Assembly: GCF_900115735.1 (NCBI RefSeq)
Contig: NZ_FOXO01000006.1
Span: forward strand, 104,304-168,303
Source: Butyrivibrio proteoclasticus
GTDB lineage: Bacteria > Bacillota > Clostridia > Lachnospirales > Lachnospiraceae
Direction of reading: 5' to 3'
DNA: 64,000 nucleotides
Shown: positions 33,226 through 42,703 of the stretch, in pieces
Numbering within the stretch: position 1 is the stretch's first letter
Layout: each line of letters opens with the position of its first letter
Notes under the pieces: generated by a model
What the model was told of the DNA's origin: nothing
Database searches by the model: none
What the model saw: the letters and a program-made list of their open reading frames with translations, nothing else
Made by a program: the position numbers and the translations under genes

Positions 33226-34416
33226 ATGGATAAATTTATTTTCACATCAGAATCAGTAACAGAAGGACATCCTGATAAAATATGCGATAACATTTCAGAC
33301 GCAATTCTTGATGCATGCATGGAACAGGATCCTATGAGCCGTGTTGCCTGCGAGACAGCAGCTTGTACAGGTTTCGTTCTTATTACAGGTGAGATCACAA
33401 CAAAGGCTCACGTTGACTACGCTAAGATTGCCCGTGAGACAATCAAGGAAATCGGCTATGATGATTCATCAAAGGGATTTGATGGAAACACATGCGCAGT
33501 ACTTGTAGCTCTTGATCAGCAGTCAGCTGATATCGCTATGGGCGTTGACAAAGCTCTTGAAGCAAGAGAGAACCAGATGACTGATGAAGAGCTTTCAGCT
33601 ATCGGTGCCGGTGACCAGGGTATGATGTTTGGTTATGCTACAAACGAGACAGATGATTACATGCCTTACGCTATCAGCCTTGCTCACAAGCTCACAAAGA
33701 AGCTTACAGAAGTCAGAAAGAACGGAACACTTCCTTACCTTAGAGCAGACGGTAAGAGCCAGGTTTCTGTTGAGTATGATGAGAATGGAAAAGTTAAGAG
33801 ACTCGAAGCTATCGTAATCTCAACTCAGCATGATGAGAAGGTTACTCAGGAACAGATCCATGAGGATATCAGAAAGTACGTTATTGATGCAGTAGTTGAC
33901 AGCGCTATGGTTGATGCCGGTACTAAGATTTACATCAATCCTACAGGGCGTTTTGTTATCGGTGGACCTCAGGGTGATGCAGGACTTACAGGTCGTAAGA
34001 TCATCGTTGATACATACGGCGGAGCTGCCCGTCACGGCGGCGGAGCTTTCTCAGGAAAGGACTGCACAAAGGTTGACCGTTCTGCAGCATACGCAGCTAG
34101 GTACGTTGCAAAGAACATCGTAGCAGCAGGCCTTGCAGACAGAGCAGAGATCCAGCTTTCATACGCTATCGGTGTAGCTGAGCCTACATCAATTCTTGTA
34201 GATACATTCGGAACAGGTAAGGTTTCTGATGAGAAGCTTACAGAGGCAGTTCGCAAGGTATTCGATCTTCGTCCGGCAGGAATCATCAAGATGCTCGACC
34301 TTCGTCGTCCTATCTACAAGCAGACAGCTGCCTACGGACACTTTGGCCGAAACGATCTTAACCTTCCTTGGGAGCAGACAAACAAGGTAGAAGAGCTTAA
34401 GGCAGCAGTTCAGTAA
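33226..34416 (+). CDS. metK: S-adenosylmethionine synthetase
   Basis: A 396-residue cytoplasmic enzyme making SAM from methionine and ATP. The ATP/metal motifs are all present: [15 protein letters not shown] at 12-26, [13 protein letters not shown] at about 126-138, [22 protein letters not shown] at about 265-286 and the three-domain core around them. Length is normal. AGAAAGG sits 8-10 nt before ATG 33226. Expression is controlled by the S-box in its leader. The leader is about 360 nt long, and the double-hairpin repeat lies after the riboswitch's terminator. Two terminators in a row follow the gene. Confidence 0.98.
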   Translation: MDKFIFTSESVTEGHPDKICDNISDAILDACMEQDPMSRVACETAACTGFVLITGEITTKAHVDYAKIARETIKEIGYDDSSKGFDGNTCAVLVALDQQSADIAMGVDKALEARENQMTDEELSAIGAGDQGMMFGYATNETDDYMPYAISLAHKLTKKLTEVRKNGTLPYLRADGKSQVSVEYDENGKVKRLEAIVISTQHDEKVTQEQIHEDIRKYVIDAVVDSAMVDAGTKIYINPTGRFVIGGPQGDAGLTGRKIIVDTYGGAARHGGGAFSGKDCTKVDRSAAYAARYVAKNIVAAGLADRAEIQLSYAIGVAEPTSILVDTFGTGKVSDEKLTEAVRKVFDLRPAGIIKMLDLRRPIYKQTAAYGHFGRNDLNLPWEQTNKVEELKAAVQ

Positions 34417-34440
34417 ATAAAAAACAGGTGCAAATATTAA

Positions 34441-34496
34441 AGGCAAGGGATTAAAATTTAGTCCCTTGCCTTTTTTTGCCCTGTTTTAGGGCTTTT
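34441..34496 (+). terminator. Two tandem rho-independent terminators after metK
   Basis: The first is AGGCAAGGGA with TCCCTTGCCT and seven T (34441-34477). The second is GCCCT-gtttt-AGGGC with TTTT (34478-34496). Confidence 0.88.
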
Positions 34497-34584
34497 CGCA
34501 GGGGTTAAAATTAAAGGGACTATTATGTGTATCCGTTTGTTTCTAAAGTGATTTTTGAAAAGGAACGGAGGTGCATTAATTTTT

Positions 34585-35493
34585 ATGGGGAAAAAATTAC
34601 ATACTTATCTTAAGAACAACTGGCAGCTTTATGTTTTGATAGCGCCGGCTGTCATCTATTTCTTTGTGTTCAACTATTTGCCTTTGTATGGTATCCAGAT
34701 TGCGTTCAAGGATTACAAAGCAGTTAGTGGAATAGCAGGAAGTCAATGGGTGGGATTCAAACATTTCACAAACTTCTTTAATGCTTATTATTTTAAGCGC
34801 TTGTTGGGAAATACTCTGTTGCTCAATGTCTATTACTTGTTATGGAGCTTTCCTGTACCAATTATTATGGCAATACTTCTTAATCAGGTAAAAGGAAATA
34901 AGATTCGCCAAATGATACAGACAACAATCTATGTTCCATATTTTATATCAACAGTTGTTTTGGCAGGAATGCTTTACATATTTTTATCGCCCACAAGTGG
35001 AATCCTCAATATCATAAGAGGATTTGCAGGGCTGAATGCTGTCGACTACATGTCCAGTGCTGAGGCTTTCAGGTCCATATACATAATATCAGGAATATGG
35101 CAGTCAGCCGGATACAATACGATTTTATTTATTGCATCACTAGCAGGAGTTGATCAGGCGCTTTATGAGGCGGCAGAAATTGACGGAGCCAGCATCTGGC
35201 AGAAGATTCGCTACATAGATCTTCCAAGTCTGCTTCCTACAATAATGATGGTTCTTGTGCTTGATTGTGGAAGACTTCTGAGCAGCAATACGGAAAAAGC
35301 CCTGGTAATGCAAACAGCTGGAAACATTCCAACTTCTGACATAATCGGCGTATATGTCTACAACATCGGTCTTGGAAGCGGTCAGTTTTCGTACACAGCG
35401 GCTATAGGTCTTTTTATAAACATAATAAACTTTGTGCTTATTATTACTGTAAATAAGCTTTCGAGGAGGTTAACAGATGTCGGCCTATTTTAA
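34585..35493 (+). CDS. ABC sugar transporter permease (LplB type)
   Basis: A 302-residue inner-membrane permease with about six helices, one half of the channel of a carbohydrate importer. The family marks are PAVIYFFVFNYLPLYGIQIAFKDY near the start and the EAA loop that docks on the ATPase, YEAAEIDGASIWQKIRYIDLP. GGAGGTG lies 13 nt before ATG 34585, a long spacing. A TTG ten codons upstream would place that GGAGG inside the gene, so ATG is preferred, with doubt. It overlaps the next permease gene by 17 nt. No ATP-binding subunit is encoded in the locus; systems of this type often share an MsmK-like ATPase encoded elsewhere. Confidence 0.92.
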   Translation: MGKKLHTYLKNNWQLYVLIAPAVIYFFVFNYLPLYGIQIAFKDYKAVSGIAGSQWVGFKHFTNFFNAYYFKRLLGNTLLLNVYYLLWSFPVPIIMAILLNQVKGNKIRQMIQTTIYVPYFISTVVLAGMLYIFLSPTSGILNIIRGFAGLNAVDYMSSAEAFRSIYIISGIWQSAGYNTILFIASLAGVDQALYEAAEIDGASIWQKIRYIDLPSLLPTIMMVLVLDCGRLLSSNTEKALVMQTAGNIPTSDIIGVYVYNIGLGSGQFSYTAAIGLFINIINFVLIITVNKLSRRLTDVGLF

Positions 35494-36388
35494 GAAAAGT
35501 TTAAGTAACAGAATCTTTGGAATTGTTAACACAGTATTTTGGGTACTTGTAATGTTTTTGATACTATACCCGCTGTATTTGGTAATTATAGCTTCTGTAT
35601 CAGATCCAGATGCCATTGTAAGGGGAGAAGTTATCTGGCATCCGGTAGATTTTTCTTTGATGGGATATCAGGCGATATTCAAATACAGTGAATTGATCAG
35701 GTCCTATGGCAATTCGATTATTTACACCTTTGTAAGTGTAATTCTAAGCATTGCCATAACACTTTGTGCAGCCTATACACTATCAAGACCTAAGTTTAAA
35801 GGGAAAGCTCTATTCAATATTTATTTTGTCTTCACAATGTTTTTTAACGGAGGACTTATACCTACATTTCTTACGTTAAAAGACATTAAGCTTTATAACA
35901 CACCATTCGTAATAATCTTTATGGGATGTGTGAGCGTATGGAATCTTATGGTGGCAAGGACTTTTATCCAAACAAGTATTCCGCATGAATTATATGAAGC
36001 AGCAATGTTGGATGGAGCAACGCATTTCCAATACTTTATACAGGTGGTGGTGCCACTTAGTAAAACAATCATTGCAGTGTTAGCGGTATATTATGGCGTG
36101 GCAAAGTGGAATGACTACTTTACAGGACTTGTGTACCTAAGAGATCGATCCCTGTATCCACTGCAAACAGTTCTAAGGGAAGTTTTGGCTACACTTCAGG
36201 TGGACAAGTCCGGAGATTATATGATCTCAATGGCAGACAGTGCAGCATCAATGGCAGAAGCGACAAGGATTGCCAATGTAGCAAAATACTGCATCATAGT
36301 TGTGGCTACTGGCCCTGTAGTAATTCTGTATGCAGTGATGCAAAAGTATTTTGAAAAAGGAGTAATGATAGGATCACTAAAAGGATGA
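35477..36388 (+). CDS. ABC sugar transporter permease (YtcP/MalG type)
   Basis: A 303-residue permease, the partner of the upstream LplB-type protein. About six helices. The EAA loop reads YEAAMLDGATHFQYFIQVVVPLS, and the C-terminal KYFEKGVMIGSLKG is a hallmark of the YtcP group. Its ATG lies within the end of the previous gene (17-nt overlap) with GAGGAGG-like sequence upstream (TCGAGGAGG), so the two are translated together. A small hairpin separates it from the binding-protein gene. Confidence 0.94.
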   Translation: MSAYFKKSLSNRIFGIVNTVFWVLVMFLILYPLYLVIIASVSDPDAIVRGEVIWHPVDFSLMGYQAIFKYSELIRSYGNSIIYTFVSVILSIAITLCAAYTLSRPKFKGKALFNIYFVFTMFFNGGLIPTFLTLKDIKLYNTPFVIIFMGCVSVWNLMVARTFIQTSIPHELYEAAMLDGATHFQYFIQVVVPLSKTIIAVLAVYYGVAKWNDYFTGLVYLRDRSLYPLQTVLREVLATLQVDKSGDYMISMADSAASMAEATRIANVAKYCIIVVATGPVVILYAVMQKYFEKGVMIGSLKG

Positions 36389-36396
36389 TATGATTA

Positions 36397-36418
36397 TAAC
36401 AGTGTCAACGCACTGTTA
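36397..36418 (+). other. Intercistronic hairpin between permease and binding-protein genes
   Basis: TAACAGTG-tcaacg-CACTGTTA with no T run. In transporter operons such a hairpin often protects or separates the downstream, more abundant binding-protein message; that role is inference here. Confidence 0.6.
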
Positions 36419-36437
36419 AATATAAGGAGGGTTTACA

Positions 36438-38048
36438 ATGAAAAAAAGAGTTTTAGCGGCACTTATTTCTGCAGCGATGGTTATGGGCATCGTTTCAGGA
36501 TGCGGAAGCAGTGCAGACACAACATCAGAGGATCAGGTGGCAAGTTCAGAAACGGAAACATCAGGTGAAGCTACTAAAGGTGGTGAGGATTTAACCTTAA
36601 AGATTATGCTTGGAATAAGAGATGTTGATTCTCTTATAGATGTTTCAGAAATGCCAGCAGTGCAAAGACTTGAGGAGCAGACTGGAATTAACATTGAATG
36701 GGAAGTTGTAAAAGGATCAGATTGGGAAACCAAATTGAATTTGATGTTTGCTTCAGGAGATTATCCTGACATCATTATTGCCAACACAGTTTCTGTAGAC
36801 TATGAAGAGTATGGAGTTACACAGGGGCTTTTGAAGACACTTAATGATGATCTTACAAGTCAGTATATGCCAAACTATACAGCCAGAAGAGAGGCTGAGG
36901 AAGCAGATCCCACAACAAGTCTTATTGCTTCAGATGGCAATAAATATGCAATCGGTTATTTGGTAGGACAGAACATTAATACGAATCAGCACTATTTCAT
37001 AAATAATACATGGCTTGATAATCTGGGACTTGAGACACCAACTAATGTGGATGAGCTGACAGATGTACTAAGAACCTTCAAGTCAGAGGATGCTGATGGC
37101 GATGGTGATACAACCAATGAAATACCATTGGAGATGGGCCTTGATACAGGCTTTTATGGAATCAGATATATTCTTCCAATGTTTGGAGTTCCTGTTGATT
37201 CCGACAGATGGATTTTTATTGATGATAATAAGAATGTAGTTTTTGCTCCTACAACAGAAAATTTCAGACAGTGCATGGAATGGCTTCATACCTGCTATGA
37301 AGAGGGACTTGTTGATGCAGAAGTTATTTCACAGGATATCAACACAATCGAAACCAAGCTAAAAGCAGGAAATGTTGGCTTCTTTGCTGCATGGAGACTT
37401 ATAGCTATGGGCTTTGATGATAGTGTCATGAAAACATGTACTCTTTATACACCTGATAGCTCAGCTAAATTTGCAAGAATACTTGAGGTCGCAAAGGGAG
37501 GCGCTTATCTTACAGTCACCAATGAGCACGTAGAGGATTCATTGAGACTTCTTGATGCTATGCTTGATACTGAAATGATGTTTTCACTATACTACGGTGA
37601 ACAAGATGCGACTGATGGAACCGGCTGGACATACAATGAGAATGGAAAAATTGATTCACTCAATGATGGAACAGCTGATGTGAAGAATTACATTGATTGT
37701 AATACTATGTTCTTTGCTCCTGCAACATACATTTATGATAACTTCAACATGCCAGCACAGCGCGTAGAAAAGACTGAGTATTGTCAGATTTATGATGATG
37801 CTGGAATCATTCAGAAATATTCAAATGACTACTTTAAGTTTGCGCCTCTTACATCTGAACAGCTTCAGAGCATTACATTAAAAGAAACTGATATTAACAA
37901 TGCTGTTGTTGAGAATGTGGCATCATTCATAACAAATGGAGTTACTGATCAGACCTGGGATCAGTTTGTTGCTATTTTTGATGGTATGGATACAGACAGT
38001 TACGTACAGATTTATCAGGATGCAATAAATACAATGGATATGGAATAA
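36438..38048 (+). CDS. Extracellular solute-binding lipoprotein (LipO type)
   Basis: A 536-residue substrate-binding lipoprotein. Signal peptide and lipobox VSGC place the lipidated Cys at residue 22. An acidic/Ser/Thr linker follows, then the large binding fold with WETKLNLMFASGDYPDIII, YAIGYLVG, and GFFAAWRL segments that match the family. It should capture an oligosaccharide and hand it to the two permeases. The start has a strong AAGGAGG site. A terminator-like hairpin (38070-38112) follows, so downstream genes may be read at a lower level. Confidence 0.93.
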   Translation: MKKRVLAALISAAMVMGIVSGCGSSADTTSEDQVASSETETSGEATKGGEDLTLKIMLGIRDVDSLIDVSEMPAVQRLEEQTGINIEWEVVKGSDWETKLNLMFASGDYPDIIIANTVSVDYEEYGVTQGLLKTLNDDLTSQYMPNYTARREAEEADPTTSLIASDGNKYAIGYLVGQNINTNQHYFINNTWLDNLGLETPTNVDELTDVLRTFKSEDADGDGDTTNEIPLEMGLDTGFYGIRYILPMFGVPVDSDRWIFIDDNKNVVFAPTTENFRQCMEWLHTCYEEGLVDAEVISQDINTIETKLKAGNVGFFAAWRLIAMGFDDSVMKTCTLYTPDSSAKFARILEVAKGGAYLTVTNEHVEDSLRLLDAMLDTEMMFSLYYGEQDATDGTGWTYNENGKIDSLNDGTADVKNYIDCNTMFFAPATYIYDNFNMPAQRVEKTEYCQIYDDAGIIQKYSNDYFKFAPLTSEQLQSITLKETDINNAVVENVASFITNGVTDQTWDQFVAIFDGMDTDSYVQIYQDAINTMDME

Positions 38049-38069
38049 TTTTTTATAGAAGGATTGCAG

Positions 38070-38112
38070 GCGGGGCCATGCTTTAATGCATAGGCTCCGC
38101 GTATAGTTTTTT
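38070..38112 (+). terminator. Terminator after the binding-protein gene
   Basis: GCGGGGCC (38070-38077) pairs with GGCTCCGC (38093-38100), with ATGC/GCAT inside and a T run (38107-38112) after. Probably partial, as the locus continues on the same strand. Confidence 0.65.
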
Positions 38113-38128
38113 ATGAAGGTATTTTAGA

Positions 38129-40507
38129 ATGGAGAAGATTCTTTTTGATAAAGGGTGGAAATTTAAGATAGAAGATTTAGAACCGCATTGCCCTGAGAGC
38201 GGATGGGGAGGAGCAAAAGCCGGAGCATATGATTTCGGTGCAACAGCAAAAAAATGCGATGAAGATGATTGGAGAAGTGTTGATCTTCCATATGATTATG
38301 TGCGGGAAGGCAGATTTGTTCTGGATACAGCTGACACAGAAGGAATGGGAAATATCCCTGAAATGCAGTCTATTCGTTCAAGGCTGCATGCTGGTGGTTG
38401 TCTTGAGCCTAAGGTAGCCTGGTTCAGAAAATATTTTATAGTAAATAAAGAAGATCTTGATAAGAATTATGTTATAAAGTTTGATGGAGTGTACAGAAAC
38501 TGTGATGTATATGTAAATCAAAAGTATGTAGGCTCCTATAGGAGTGGATATACATATTTTTATTTTGAAATATCCGATTTCTTAGTTGAAGGTGAAAATC
38601 TGATCTGTGTAAGGGTTGATCCAAGAGAACGAGAAGGCTGGTGGTATGAGGGCGGTGGTATTTATCGACATGTTTGGATTTATAAGTATGAAGAGCTTAT
38701 GATACTTCCTTATGAAAATAAAGTGGAAGTATTTTTGGATGAAGAAAAGAAAAAAGCAGATATTACAGTAAGTGCACAGGTTGTGAACAGATCCTATAAG
38801 AATAAAGATATCACTGTAAGCTTTTTGATCATAGATGAAAAAAATACAAAGATTGCAGAAAGTCATGTGGACTTAAATGTAGCAGATTGGGAGATGGAAC
38901 TGGCAAAGTCAGTAATTTCTTTAAAAGAGGGAAGTTTTGAACTTTGGAGTGTTGATAATCCTGTTCTCTACACCCTTAAGACCACAATTAAAGAAAAAGA
39001 CAATAACAGGAGCTATAGATGTGAGGATGTGGTTTTCGGAATAAGAAAAGTAGAATTCACAGCCGATGATGGCTTTTATTTAAATGGAAAGAGACTTGAA
39101 GTCAAAGGGCTTTGCGTACATCAGGATCATTCAGGAGTTGGTATTGGAATGCCGGATAGTGTTGTAGAATATCGGTTTCGTGAGATGAAAAAGATGGGGA
39201 TGAATGCCATAAGATCTGCTCATCATCAGCCTTCAGATGTGCTACTGGATTTGTGTGATCGTTTAGGAATTCTTGTCTTTTCTGAAAACAGAAGGATGAG
39301 CAGTGCTGCGGAGGACATAGACCAATTAAGAAAAGTCATAAAACAAGGGCGAAACCATCCATCTGTATTCCTTTGGGGAATAGGCAATGAAGAAATAAAT
39401 GTTCAGCATTTGGATGAAACAATAAAGGTAACTGAAAGGCTTAAACGAGAAATCAGAAGGCTTGACTCAACAAGAAACTTTACGAGTGCCATCGTATGCT
39501 GGGATGGAAAAGATCGATTTGAATACGCAACAAAATATTTTGGAGTTGCACAGCATTTGGATGTTATGGGATTTAATTATTGTGACACAGCCTGGGACGA
39601 TTATCATGCTCATTTTCCTGATCAGCCAGTTATAATCACAGAAATTGATGCCGCGAATAGTTCAGCAAGAGGAATATATTCAACTGACGAGTCGAAGGGA
39701 CATTTTTTTACTTTAGATCCGAATAACATAAGTAAGTGTACAGACATTCAAAGAGTAAAAAAACGATTTGAAATAGGAGAAAAATTTTGGGGAGAAACCG
39801 CCAAAAGACAGTATTTGGCAGGAGCGTTTTTATGGACAGGAATTGATTACAGAGGTGAGCCGACCCCAATGCCATGGCCGGCAGTATCGTCTACTTTCGG
39901 AATACTTGATTATTGCGGATTTAGAAAAGACAGTTTTTATTACTATCAGAGCTGGTGGGGTAAAAAACCTACTATTCATTTGTTTCCTCATTGGAATAAT
40001 CCGGTAAATCCTAGAGAAATGCTGACAGTTTATGCCTATTGCAACATGGATGAAATTGAGCTTTTTGTAAATGGGAAAAGCTATGGTAAAAAGGCTGTTA
40101 AAAGCAACTGGTATGTTCAGTGGGAGAATGTAGTATATGAGCCGGGAGTACTGGAAGCAGTGGGAACAAGAGGAGAAAAAGAGTACTGCGAGAAGGTTGT
40201 CACAACGAAAAAGATAGACAAGTTAATGGTCAGAAAATACGAAGAAAATATTCTCACAAGTGATAATATCAGTATATGGAATATTGATGTTGTGGATGAA
40301 GATGGAAGGACTGTGCCCAATGCCTGTCCGCTCATTCGCATTGCTACAGGCAAAGGAACAACGCTTATTGGTGCTGGAAATGGGAATCCATCATGTCATG
40401 AGAGTGAGTTGGCTTGTGAAAGACATGCATTTAATGGAAAACTACAGGTTATAGCCAGTTCTGATGGCGAGCCTTTAGTAGAGGCTGAGATTATTTCTTT
40501 TGATTAA
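38129..40507 (+). CDS. GH2-family beta-glycosidase with extra C-terminal domains
   Basis: A 792-residue cytoplasmic glycosidase (no signal peptide). The sugar-binding jelly-roll has KFDGVYRNCDVYVNQKYVG and GGGIYRHVWIY. The immunoglobulin domain follows, then the barrel with KGLCVHQDHSGVG. Acid/base Glu is in LWGIGNEEIN and nucleophile Glu in VIITEIDAANS. After the barrel come a DUF4982-like beta domain (HWNNPVNPREMLTVYAYCNMDEIELFVNG) and a final Ig-like domain. This is the common layout of gut beta-galactosidases and relatives. It is the first enzyme gene after the transporter, 80 nt past the binding-protein gene, and lies 9 nt before the AraC-type regulator gene. Confidence 0.93.
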   Translation: MEKILFDKGWKFKIEDLEPHCPESGWGGAKAGAYDFGATAKKCDEDDWRSVDLPYDYVREGRFVLDTADTEGMGNIPEMQSIRSRLHAGGCLEPKVAWFRKYFIVNKEDLDKNYVIKFDGVYRNCDVYVNQKYVGSYRSGYTYFYFEISDFLVEGENLICVRVDPREREGWWYEGGGIYRHVWIYKYEELMILPYENKVEVFLDEEKKKADITVSAQVVNRSYKNKDITVSFLIIDEKNTKIAESHVDLNVADWEMELAKSVISLKEGSFELWSVDNPVLYTLKTTIKEKDNNRSYRCEDVVFGIRKVEFTADDGFYLNGKRLEVKGLCVHQDHSGVGIGMPDSVVEYRFREMKKMGMNAIRSAHHQPSDVLLDLCDRLGILVFSENRRMSSAAEDIDQLRKVIKQGRNHPSVFLWGIGNEEINVQHLDETIKVTERLKREIRRLDSTRNFTSAIVCWDGKDRFEYATKYFGVAQHLDVMGFNYCDTAWDDYHAHFPDQPVIITEIDAANSSARGIYSTDESKGHFFTLDPNNISKCTDIQRVKKRFEIGEKFWGETAKRQYLAGAFLWTGIDYRGEPTPMPWPAVSSTFGILDYCGFRKDSFYYYQSWWGKKPTIHLFPHWNNPVNPREMLTVYAYCNMDEIELFVNGKSYGKKAVKSNWYVQWENVVYEPGVLEAVGTRGEKEYCEKVVTTKKIDKLMVRKYEENILTSDNISIWNIDVVDEDGRTVPNACPLIRIATGKGTTLIGAGNGNPSCHESELACERHAFNGKLQVIASSDGEPLVEAEIISFD

Positions 40508-40516
40508 TGGGGATAT

Positions 40517-42703
40517 ATGAGAAAGCATAGAAAAAGAACTACAAATGAAATATATAAGTCGATGCTGATCCTTAATGCTTTTATTGGAATTATTATTCTG
40601 ATAATAGCAGGATATCTGTATTCTTTTTATTATAGGACGATGCTTGATAATTTCTTTTCATCAAACAGGCAGTATCAGAATAGCATTGTTAATAGACAGG
40701 AAAATGACATAGAGATAATGAACAGTATCATGACTCAGCTTTCGTTTTCTGAAGATATTACCATGTTCAAATTAAGTGAGCAGCCTGTGAAAGCAAGGTA
40801 TCTTATTGATCGATTATACCAGTATACAAAGGTCAGTCAGTCCTTTAATCAGATGTTCTATTATTACCGGGATGATCATTATGTATATAATGGGGCAACG
40901 TCTATTGAACTTACAATGTTTCTCAATGATGGACTTTTTCTTGAAAGTTCATCCAAAGATACTATAAGAGATTATCTTCAAAATGCAGACGTTATGAAGG
41001 TTATTCCAGAGCAAAAAGCAGAAGGTTATGTAATAGCCAGATATGGTGAACTTAGCGACAGAGTTTCCATATTTTTCTTTCCGGTGATTCCACGTATGGG
41101 AGGAACAGTGGCCTTCATAGTGGGCAACAGGTACTATGATGAACTTCTTAACTCAGAACCTGCAGATGAAAGGCAGACCATGATCATTTACGACGGGCAG
41201 GTTGTAGCTGCGAGAGGAAACCTTGGAATTGAACTTACGGACCTGGATGGTTATGAATCACTTCCTGAAGGCAAACTCATCAGAATAAATGGGGATAATT
41301 ATGCAGCTGTTTATAAAAAAGGTAACAGTGGTTTAGAATATCTGACTTTACAGTCTGCTTCATGCTTTTATGACAGCTTTGTCCAGGGACAGTGGACCAT
41401 ATTTTTTATAACAATCATTTCATATTTGGTTTTATCTGCAGTTGTAGTGATAATCAGAAAAAGGATGGGAAAACGTGTAAAGAATATTTCTAATCTTTTA
41501 AACGAAGATGATGACAGTTTTGCAACAATTGAGAGAGGAATCAGGGCTCTTGATGAGAACAAAAAAGCCTCAGAGATAGAGGGACTTCAACATCGCAGAG
41601 GCAAATTCGTCAATAATTTTGTCTGTGACGGTTTTGAAGACGATGAAGATGTGCTTGAAAATGCGGCTAGTGCGGAACTGGCCATTGCAAATAAGATTTA
41701 TACAGTTGTTTTGACTGGTGAAAAAGAGAATGGCAATGAGCGTAGGGTTAACGACATAATTCTTGAGATGCTAAAAGCTGAAAAGAGACTTACTGGCTAC
41801 GGTCTTAACCTTATTGCAAAACGACAGAGCCTTTTTGTTGTCTTTGGAGAGGATGAGGTTTGCATAAAAGAATTTCTTGATAAAATGCTGGCTGTTGGGA
41901 AGAATAACTGCGAAAAGTTTATCCTTTCTTCCAGTGATTTCCATAGAGCTTATAGCGAAGCTTCAAGGGCATATCTTGAAGCGGATGCAGCTTACGATAA
42001 CAGATTTCTTGCCGATAACGATGCGGTTATTTACTATAGCGACGTGTCTGTAATAGAGTCCATAAAAGAGCTTCCGGCTGGATTTATGCAAAGACTGAAA
42101 AATGCCATAAGACTTGGACAGGTAGATGCTATGGAAAAAACTGTCGATGAGATTGCAGAGCATATGCAGCAAAATGGACAGTCTCTGATGGGATTCAGAC
42201 TTATGTGCAACGATATTATTCATCTTTTGATTGATGAATGGGATGATAATGAGAATAGTGATATTTTCAGTGTTTATACCTTGTCGCAGTGTATGACTGT
42301 TCAGGATTTTAGAGGGGTACTTTTGGATGTTTGCAGGGGACTTATGCGCAACAAGTCTGAAAAAACATCCGAAGATGATTCTATGGTACAAAAAGCAATT
42401 AAATATATAAAAGAGGATTATGCAAGCTCAGACTTTACTATGAGTGTTTTGGCTGAGAAGCTTGGAGTTAGCGCTGTTACGCTTTCTGTCAATTTTAAAA
42501 ATGAAATGGATATCAGCCCTTCTGATTATCTTGCAACGGTAAGAATGGAGAAAGCAAAAGAGCTGCTTAGGCATACTGATAAGAAAATTAGGGATATAAG
42601 CATGGAAGTAGGTTACGAAGATGATCATGTCTTCACCCGCAGATTCAAAAAGTATACCGGTAAAACTCCTGGACAGTATAGGAGTGAACACTATGAGGTT
42701 TAA
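40517..42703 (+). CDS. Membrane-bound AraC-family sensor-regulator
   Basis: A 728-residue one-component regulator. Helix 1 (about 14-37) and helix 2 (about 290-313) frame a 250-residue external sensing part. A cytoplasmic linker of about 300 residues follows, and the last 100 residues are a two-helix-turn-helix AraC DNA-binding domain (SVLAEKLGVSAVTLSVNFKNEM, then DISMEVGYEDDHVFTRRFKKYTGKTPGQYR). Regulators of this build commonly sit beside LplB/YtcP/LipO transporters and switch on the glycan locus when the sugar is sensed. GGGGATAT precedes its ATG. Its 3' end contains the start of the GH43 gene. Confidence 0.92.
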   Translation: MRKHRKRTTNEIYKSMLILNAFIGIIILIIAGYLYSFYYRTMLDNFFSSNRQYQNSIVNRQENDIEIMNSIMTQLSFSEDITMFKLSEQPVKARYLIDRLYQYTKVSQSFNQMFYYYRDDHYVYNGATSIELTMFLNDGLFLESSSKDTIRDYLQNADVMKVIPEQKAEGYVIARYGELSDRVSIFFFPVIPRMGGTVAFIVGNRYYDELLNSEPADERQTMIIYDGQVVAARGNLGIELTDLDGYESLPEGKLIRINGDNYAAVYKKGNSGLEYLTLQSASCFYDSFVQGQWTIFFITIISYLVLSAVVVIIRKRMGKRVKNISNLLNEDDDSFATIERGIRALDENKKASEIEGLQHRRGKFVNNFVCDGFEDDEDVLENAASAELAIANKIYTVVLTGEKENGNERRVNDIILEMLKAEKRLTGYGLNLIAKRQSLFVVFGEDEVCIKEFLDKMLAVGKNNCEKFILSSSDFHRAYSEASRAYLEADAAYDNRFLADNDAVIYYSDVSVIESIKELPAGFMQRLKNAIRLGQVDAMEKTVDEIAEHMQQNGQSLMGFRLMCNDIIHLLIDEWDDNENSDIFSVYTLSQCMTVQDFRGVLLDVCRGLMRNKSEKTSEDDSMVQKAIKYIKEDYASSDFTMSVLAEKLGVSAVTLSVNFKNEMDISPSDYLATVRMEKAKELLRHTDKKIRDISMEVGYEDDHVFTRRFKKYTGKTPGQYRSEHYEV

